In this document: in pieces, positions 14,308 to 14,460 of the stretch | Layout of the letters: each line of letters starts with the position of its first letter | Numbering within the stretch: position 1 is the stretch's first letter | DNA from: Bacillota bacterium | Lineage (GTDB): Bacteria > Bacillota > Clostridia > Oscillospirales > Acutalibacteraceae | DNA length: 14,460 nucleotides | Reading direction: 5' to 3' | Assembly: GCA_023416955.1 (NCBI GenBank) | Contig: JAEZGM010000011.1 | Span: 1-14,460, forward strand | Notes under the pieces: model-generated | Told to the model about the DNA's origin: nothing | The model's input: the letters and a program-made list of their open reading frames with translations, nothing else | Databases searched by the model: none | Program-made: the position numbers and the translations under genes

Positions 14308-14460
14308 TTATTTCTCCGAAAGAGGCCTGTCCGACAGAGCCCAGCCTTCGATGACCCTTGCGCCGATCGGCTCGGGGTTATCTTTGAAATGCACGAACTC
14401 CATTGTCATCTGCTCGATTTTCGCGCCGGTTTTCTTGTCCACGGTATAGGTGCTGTAACG
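14308..14460 (-). pseudogene. NTF2-like/SnoaL-type protein remnant, 3' part
   Basis: The minus strand reads into the window end and stops at a TAA at 14308-14310. It encodes the last 50 codons of the NTF2-like remnant, including EFVHFKDNPEPIG and VIEGWALSDRPLSEK. Through the terminal repeat it is continuous with the frame at 1-211. The reading frame has no internal stop across the junction. The 3' end appears natural, since a terminator follows; the 5' end is the missing part. Confidence 0.5.
14358..14460. repeat. Terminal direct repeat, right copy (103 bp)
   Basis: Identical to bases 1-103. See the left copy: together they indicate that the window closes on itself, either as a circle, a tandem repeat unit or an assembly loop. 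Confidence 0.95.

Noticed and set aside
1..14460. CRISPR array, transposase, integrase or toxin-antitoxin pair
   Set aside because: No regularly spaced repeats and no recognisable recombinase, cas or toxin-antitoxin gene in any frame.

Overview
The window looks like DNA from a low-to-moderate GC Gram-positive bacterium, most likely class Clostridia. Strong GGAGG ribosome sites, TTG starts, a LicT-type antiterminator, a MurT remnant and a pyruvate kinase remnant with a C-terminal PEP-utiliser domain all fit. Genus cannot be fixed from the sequence. The first and last 103 bases are identical, and a minus-strand reading frame runs unbroken across the joined ends. The window is therefore probably a complete circular contig (about 14,357 unique bases) or one unit of a tandem duplication or assembly loop. 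No replication, mobilisation, recombinase or phage gene was seen.

Bases 1-1276 hold gene debris: part of an NTF2-like gene (minus strand, continuing at 14308-14460), the C-terminal piece of an SGNH-hydrolase-like gene, and the 5' part of murT with a frameshift. Bases 1412-11464 form one plus-strand operon of intact genes. In order it has: a sigma-A-like promoter, a LicT-type antiterminator site overlapping a terminator, licT, a GH1 (6-phospho-)beta-glucosidase, a PTS EIIBC permease, an M81/MlrC-family metallopeptidase, an M24 creatinase/aminopeptidase-P-like protein, a glucose-type EIIA, HPr, Enzyme I and a strong terminator. Bases 11465-12476 hold a structured non-coding stretch, a frameshifted pyruvate kinase 3' fragment and a terminator. 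Bases 12542-13987 hold a TetR-family regulator and a TauE/SafE exporter on the minus strand, behind a perfect 19-bp inverted repeat. The rest is largely featureless apart from a double hairpin and the tail of the NTF2-like remnant.

The operon reads as a self-contained sugar uptake and catabolism unit. Local EI and HPr would pass phosphate from PEP to the separate EIIA and on to EIIBC, which imports and phosphorylates a beta-glucoside-like compound. The GH1 enzyme would split the phosphorylated glucoside. The two peptidase-fold proteins presumably act on a C-N or amide bond in the aglycone. LicT would couple expression to substrate flux. Two details stand out. HPr keeps His15 but has Arg where the regulatory Ser46 should be, so it should be blind to HPr kinase. 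The M24 protein has lost its two metal-binding aspartates, as creatinase has. The combination of a complete private phosphorelay with MlrC and creatinase-like proteins is the best candidate here for an undescribed system. Its substrate is unknown.
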